This document shows, piece by piece, positions 4,520 through 6,953 of a DNA stretch of 6,953 nucleotides. Each line of letters opens with the position of its first letter. The stretch's first letter is position 1. The DNA comes from an uncultured bacterium (lineage in GTDB: Bacteria > Patescibacteriota > Microgenomatia > UBA8517), in the NCBI GenBank assembly GCA_937928235.1, contig CALEZE010000098.1, positions 1-6,953 on the forward strand, read 5' to 3'. Under the pieces are notes generated by a model. The model had not been told where the DNA came from. It worked only from the letters and a program-made list of their open reading frames with translations, and searched no databases. Both the position numbers and the translations under genes were made by a program.

Positions 4520-5555
4520 CAAGCTTTTCTACAAAAATCTGGAAGAAAACTTAAGCGTTTTTGAAGGTTGCGGAAACATGTTGGGGATTGTCCCTTTGTC
4601 GCTGGCCGGTTACAAAGGAGGCAAAAATGCCTGGAAAAAAGACAGGAAATTAAGAAGCTTGCTTACAAAGTGGGGGAAGGAAATTAAAAGTGATAGCGTG
4701 ATGGTTCTGGCTGGCGATCCACTCGATGCAAAAAAACAAGGCTATCATGTTGAAATGTTTGTCTTTGAACCTAGGGGGAAAGACGACACCGGTATGGGTG
4801 GGTGTATTTCAACAATGTGCGGAAACGGCGTAAGGGCTGTCGCTGCTTGGATCAGAGAATATGAACCAGGCGCAAAGGATGCTTCCATAATGACCATGAG
4901 TGGGTTAAGAAAGATTGCTATCGAGGGAGATTTGTACACAGTTGAAATGGGAGAACTCACAATGAAAGCAAAGGACCTAAGGCCCTACATTGACACTAGA
5001 AAGGTTCTTTCCAACGAAGCTGGGGAATATGTGGATAGCGAAATTCCTGAAGAAATTCTTAAGAAACTCTCTCAACACATTTCTACAAAAACATGGAGTA
5101 TTGGGCTAAACGGAACAAGAGACAAAAAAGGGAAGATAGATGGAGAGCCACATATAGTTATTGAAATTCCTAAAAAAGAGGCAAAGAATATTAAGGCATT
5201 AAGAAAAATTGCAGTAAAGGCGGGGCCAATTATTACAAAAAACAAGAAGCTTTTTCCGAAAGAAATTAATGCGAATTTTGTAGTAGTTGAGGGCAAAAAG
5301 AAAGAAAAATTGGTTGTTTGGAATTGCACGCACGAAAGGAATTTGGGGAGTGATGCAGATCACAGTGTGACAGCAGCTTGTGGAACAGGGTCTACCGTGG
5401 TTGGTGGAGTGATGTTTACAAAGTACACCAAAAAGGCTGGAAGTACAGTTCTTGTTAAATTTAAAGGTGGAGAAATGCAAATTAGTGTTAAAGGAAAAAA
5501 GAAGAATCCAATGACGCTTTTAATGAAGGGCCCAGCAAGGAGAGTTAAAAAATGA
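4512..5555 (+). CDS. dapF: DapF-family PLP-independent amino acid epimerase/racemase, divergent (diaminopimelate epimerase-like)
   Basis: 347 aa, clearly longer than typical DapF (about 270-280). DapF interconverts LL- and meso-diaminopimelate by a two-Cys, cofactor-free mechanism. Both catalytic Cys are present: Cys103 in MCGNGVRA and Cys290 in ACGTGS. Other landmarks are GCGNMLGIV (19-27, usually GLGNDF), GEPHIV (211-216, usually GNPH) and INANFVVV (252-259). The usual ERGxGET segment before the second Cys is reshaped: ER at 275-276 is followed by a 12-residue stretch (NLGSDADHSVTA) instead of about six. These changes fall on residues that recognise the distal end of DAP, so another amino acid substrate is plausible and the symbol marks family only. 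There is extra sequence near residues 35-60, and Lys-rich runs occur towards the C-terminus. It overlaps the oxidase gene by 8 nt and its TGA forms an ATGA overlap with the next short ORF. Confidence 0.85.
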   Translation: MDNKLFYKNLEENLSVFEGCGNMLGIVPLSLAGYKGGKNAWKKDRKLRSLLTKWGKEIKSDSVMVLAGDPLDAKKQGYHVEMFVFEPRGKDDTGMGGCISTMCGNGVRAVAAWIREYEPGAKDASIMTMSGLRKIAIEGDLYTVEMGELTMKAKDLRPYIDTRKVLSNEAGEYVDSEIPEEILKKLSQHISTKTWSIGLNGTRDKKGKIDGEPHIVIEIPKKEAKNIKALRKIAVKAGPIITKNKKLFPKEINANFVVVEGKKKEKLVVWNCTHERNLGSDADHSVTAACGTGSTVVGGVMFTKYTKKAGSTVLVKFKGGEMQISVKGKKKNPMTLLMKGPARRVKK

Positions 5556-5617
5556 AATTGATTTTTTGTGGAGCAAGTGGTACAAACGAAAGACTGAACA
5601 GAGAGGCAAAAAAATAA
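5552..5617 (+). CDS. 21-aa ORF translationally coupled to the DapF-like gene; P-loop-like N-terminus, possibly a remnant
   Basis: The ATG lies in the ATGA overlap with the DapF-like stop codon, a classic coupling arrangement, and the ORF ends at a TAA 7 nt before the GNAT start. The peptide begins MKLIFCGASGT, like the first beta-strand and the start of a Walker A loop of small nucleotide kinases, but the GK[ST] is missing and NERLNREAKK follows instead. It may be the stub of a deleted P-loop gene, a short coupling ORF that keeps ribosomes moving towards the GNAT gene, or a chance ORF. I find no frameshift in this stretch that restores a Walker A motif. Confidence 0.4.
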   Translation: MKLIFCGASGTNERLNREAKK

Positions 5618-5624
5618 AACAAAA

Positions 5625-6668
5625 ATGATTAAAGAACAAGAACCTGGAAACACGAGCTCAATTGGGCCACAATGGCCACCCAAAGAGACCTCTTTTGACA
5701 GAGTAAAAGGGATTGACAACCGTGGGGTAATTCGCGACAAGGAAAGATACCTGGAAGTTTTAGGAGAAGTTGGAGAGCTTAGGGACAGGGTTATTGAAAA
5801 CGAAGAGTCACATTTAGACAGAGTAAGTGTAAGGCTTTTTGTTCAGAACGATGTTTGGTTGAGCTCGCTTAGTGAGCTAGATGGACTGGGCGAAGTAGTT
5901 ATTCCTCTTATTAACACCAACCCGAACTTTAACGATGTTTCCATGCTCTACCTGGGCGCAAACGGTGATACCAGACAGGTGAACGAGCGAGAATTGAGCC
6001 AGTGTATTGAAAACGCGAGGGAAGCGATGCAAAGAGACCCGGTTTCCTATACAGAGGTCACCAGTCGAGTATTAGACCAGGGCTACAAGCTTGCAATACT
6101 CAGGCGTAATGTTAAAGAGTCAGACGAGGGTGTTATTGATCAGATGGCAGATTTGTACGCCAGGTTTGGCTGGGAGCGTGAAGAAGTCGAACAGATACTT
6201 GCCAACGAGTCAAATATTGTCGCAGTTGTTTTCGATAAAGAAAAAGTAGTAAGCGCTGGTATTGCAGAGACAAGTATAGTCCGGTTCAGAGATGGTAATG
6301 AATTTAGAATGGCAGAGATTACAGAAGCTGCCACAGATGAAAACTACCAAGGAAAAGGTCTCTACACTGCTGTCGCAGCACACTTGATGCATGAACTTGC
6401 CATTCGTTCTAGGGAAAACGAGATTTTCGGCGGTGGAATTGACCTTGCTTTTGGTGAATGTAACGGCAATGAACCAGGTGTTCTAAAAGCCGTCAGATCT
6501 CTTGGTAGAACTTTTGCTCTAGAAATTTCCGATAGCTGGCACTTGCCCTTCAAGGGCTATTTGCCTCAACATGTACCCATTGCTGGTGCTCCTAAAAGCA
6601 CTAAGTATAACGATCTTTTCCCAACCTACATAGGAAGAAGAGATATAGCCAGATTTATCAGGCTATAA
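5625..6668 (+). CDS. GNAT-family N-acetyltransferase with long N-terminal extension
   Basis: 347 aa. The GNAT fold occupies about residues 155-330; family members transfer acetyl from acetyl-CoA to an amine. The acetyl-CoA pyrophosphate loop is YQGKGLYTAVAAHLM (241-255), preceded by the strand AEITEAATDEN. The order 'E..xAT..xYxGKGL', then a later G-rich segment and FKGYLPQHVPIAG (309-321), recalls beta-lysine acetyltransferases (AblB) and related amino-acid acetyltransferases. That resemblance is from memory and weak. The first 150 residues are hydrophilic, with a likely helical Glu/Arg-rich part (38-66), and match nothing I know. The start lies 7 nt after the 21-aa ORF with no Shine-Dalgarno, so coupling is likely. 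The M20 gene follows 3 nt after the stop. The substrate is unknown; an amino acid or its derivative is a reasonable guess from the neighbours. Confidence 0.75.
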   Translation: MIKEQEPGNTSSIGPQWPPKETSFDRVKGIDNRGVIRDKERYLEVLGEVGELRDRVIENEESHLDRVSVRLFVQNDVWLSSLSELDGLGEVVIPLINTNPNFNDVSMLYLGANGDTRQVNERELSQCIENAREAMQRDPVSYTEVTSRVLDQGYKLAILRRNVKESDEGVIDQMADLYARFGWEREEVEQILANESNIVAVVFDKEKVVSAGIAETSIVRFRDGNEFRMAEITEAATDENYQGKGLYTAVAAHLMHELAIRSRENEIFGGGIDLAFGECNGNEPGVLKAVRSLGRTFALEISDSWHLPFKGYLPQHVPIAGAPKSTKYNDLFPTYIGRRDIARFIRL

Positions 6669-6671
6669 AAC

Positions 6672-6953
6672 ATGTCAACAAAAAACGATTTACCCCAATC
6701 CTTAAAAGACCTCGTAGGAACTGATTCGCGTTATCCCAGAGAACAAAAAATTTCTTTATATCTGGAGGATTATTTACAAAAACAGGGGTTTAGTACAACA
6801 AGACAAAAAGTGGCAAAAAACCGATTTAATATTTTTGCCCAAAAGGGAAAAAGTAAAAACAGTAGTGCAGTTCTATTTTTGGGTCATATGGATACCGTTG
6901 ATACAACAACGGAAAAAGGTTGGAAAACACCCCCTTTTCGTCTTACACAAAAA
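6672..6953 (+). CDS. M20-family metallopeptidase/deacylase (ArgE/DapE/CPG2 type), 5' part only
   Basis: 94 codons are open to the window end, so the gene is truncated by the window edge and not broken. The N-terminus matches the M20 start: a short helix with LKDLVGTDSRYPREQKI (11-27), LEDYLQKQGF (31-40), then the first metal-site motif FLGHMDTVD (69-77), with His72 as zinc ligand and Asp74 as the acid that orients it, followed by GWKTPPF (83-89). Members hydrolyse N-acyl amino acids (acetylornithine, succinyl-DAP, acetyl-lysine) or small peptides; the specificity residues lie beyond the window. It starts 3 nt after the GNAT stop, so the two are probably cotranscribed, pairing an acetyltransferase with a possible deacetylase. 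By hand count its bases are AT-richer (about 34% GC in 6721-6900) than sampled parts of the GNAT gene (about 47%). Confidence 0.85.
   Translation, partial: MSTKNDLPQSLKDLVGTDSRYPREQKISLYLEDYLQKQGFSTTRQKVAKNRFNIFAQKGKSKNSSAVLFLGHMDTVDTTTEKGWKTPPFRLTQK

Noticed and set aside
5360..5740. 126-codon minus-strand ORF across the DapF-like/GNAT junction
   Set aside because: It is antisense to clear coding regions on both sides and has a Phe/Leu/Cys-rich composition typical of antisense frames over Lys/Glu-rich genes.
1..6953. CRISPR array, tRNA, rRNA, insertion sequence or alternative genetic code
   Set aside because: No spaced direct repeats, no cloverleaf or rRNA-like segments, no transposase or terminal inverted repeats seen. 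TAA, TAG and TGA all act as stops and no in-frame TGA occurs within the genes.

Overview
The window (6953 bp, moderate GC) looks like a chromosomal piece of an uncultivated Patescibacteria/CPR bacterium, most likely Microgenomates-like. This rests on family resemblance recalled from memory, not on a search. The clues are a single-pass surface protein with a DL(x)xGD segment, a secreted multi-domain protein with a C-terminal domain running from a PWWQT segment to an EVAP end, compact gene packing, and almost no Shine-Dalgarno sequences. UGA serves as a stop (DapF-like gene), so the Gracilibacteria/Absconditabacteria code does not apply.

Left half (1-3243), cell envelope: a membrane-anchored protein (87-725), a lipoprotein (768-1541) and a large secreted protein (1562-3091), followed by a rho-independent terminator (3207-3243). 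The first two genes each have a TATAAT box exactly 9 nt before the chosen ATG, which predicts nearly leaderless mRNAs.

Middle (3244-3529), regulatory: about 120 bp without a recognisable gene, then a strong promoter (TTGACA, 18 bp, TGcTAATAT), a 21-codon Lys-rich ORF (8 Lys, all AAG), a hairpin inside that ORF and a sharp intrinsic terminator. The terminator ends 9 nt before the next gene, and I see no other promoter there. This is the geometry of a leader-peptide attenuator, possibly lysine-sensing. The same ORF would also encode a near-ideal cationic amphipathic helix.

Right half (3530-6953), amino-acid metabolism: a eukaryote-like D-amino-acid/D-aspartate oxidase family flavoprotein, a divergent DapF-family epimerase (8-bp overlap), a 21-aa ORF joined by ATGA overlap, a GNAT N-acetyltransferase, and the start of an M20 peptidase/deacylase running off the end. 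In the oxidase, the position that is the side-chain-binding Arg in D-aspartate oxidase appears to be Glu. In the DapF-like protein, residues that read the distal carboxylate of DAP appear changed. With the lysine-rich leader, this suggests (inference only) an operon racemising and oxidising a basic amino acid such as lysine rather than making meso-DAP for the wall.

Bases 1-47 hold no recognisable gene.
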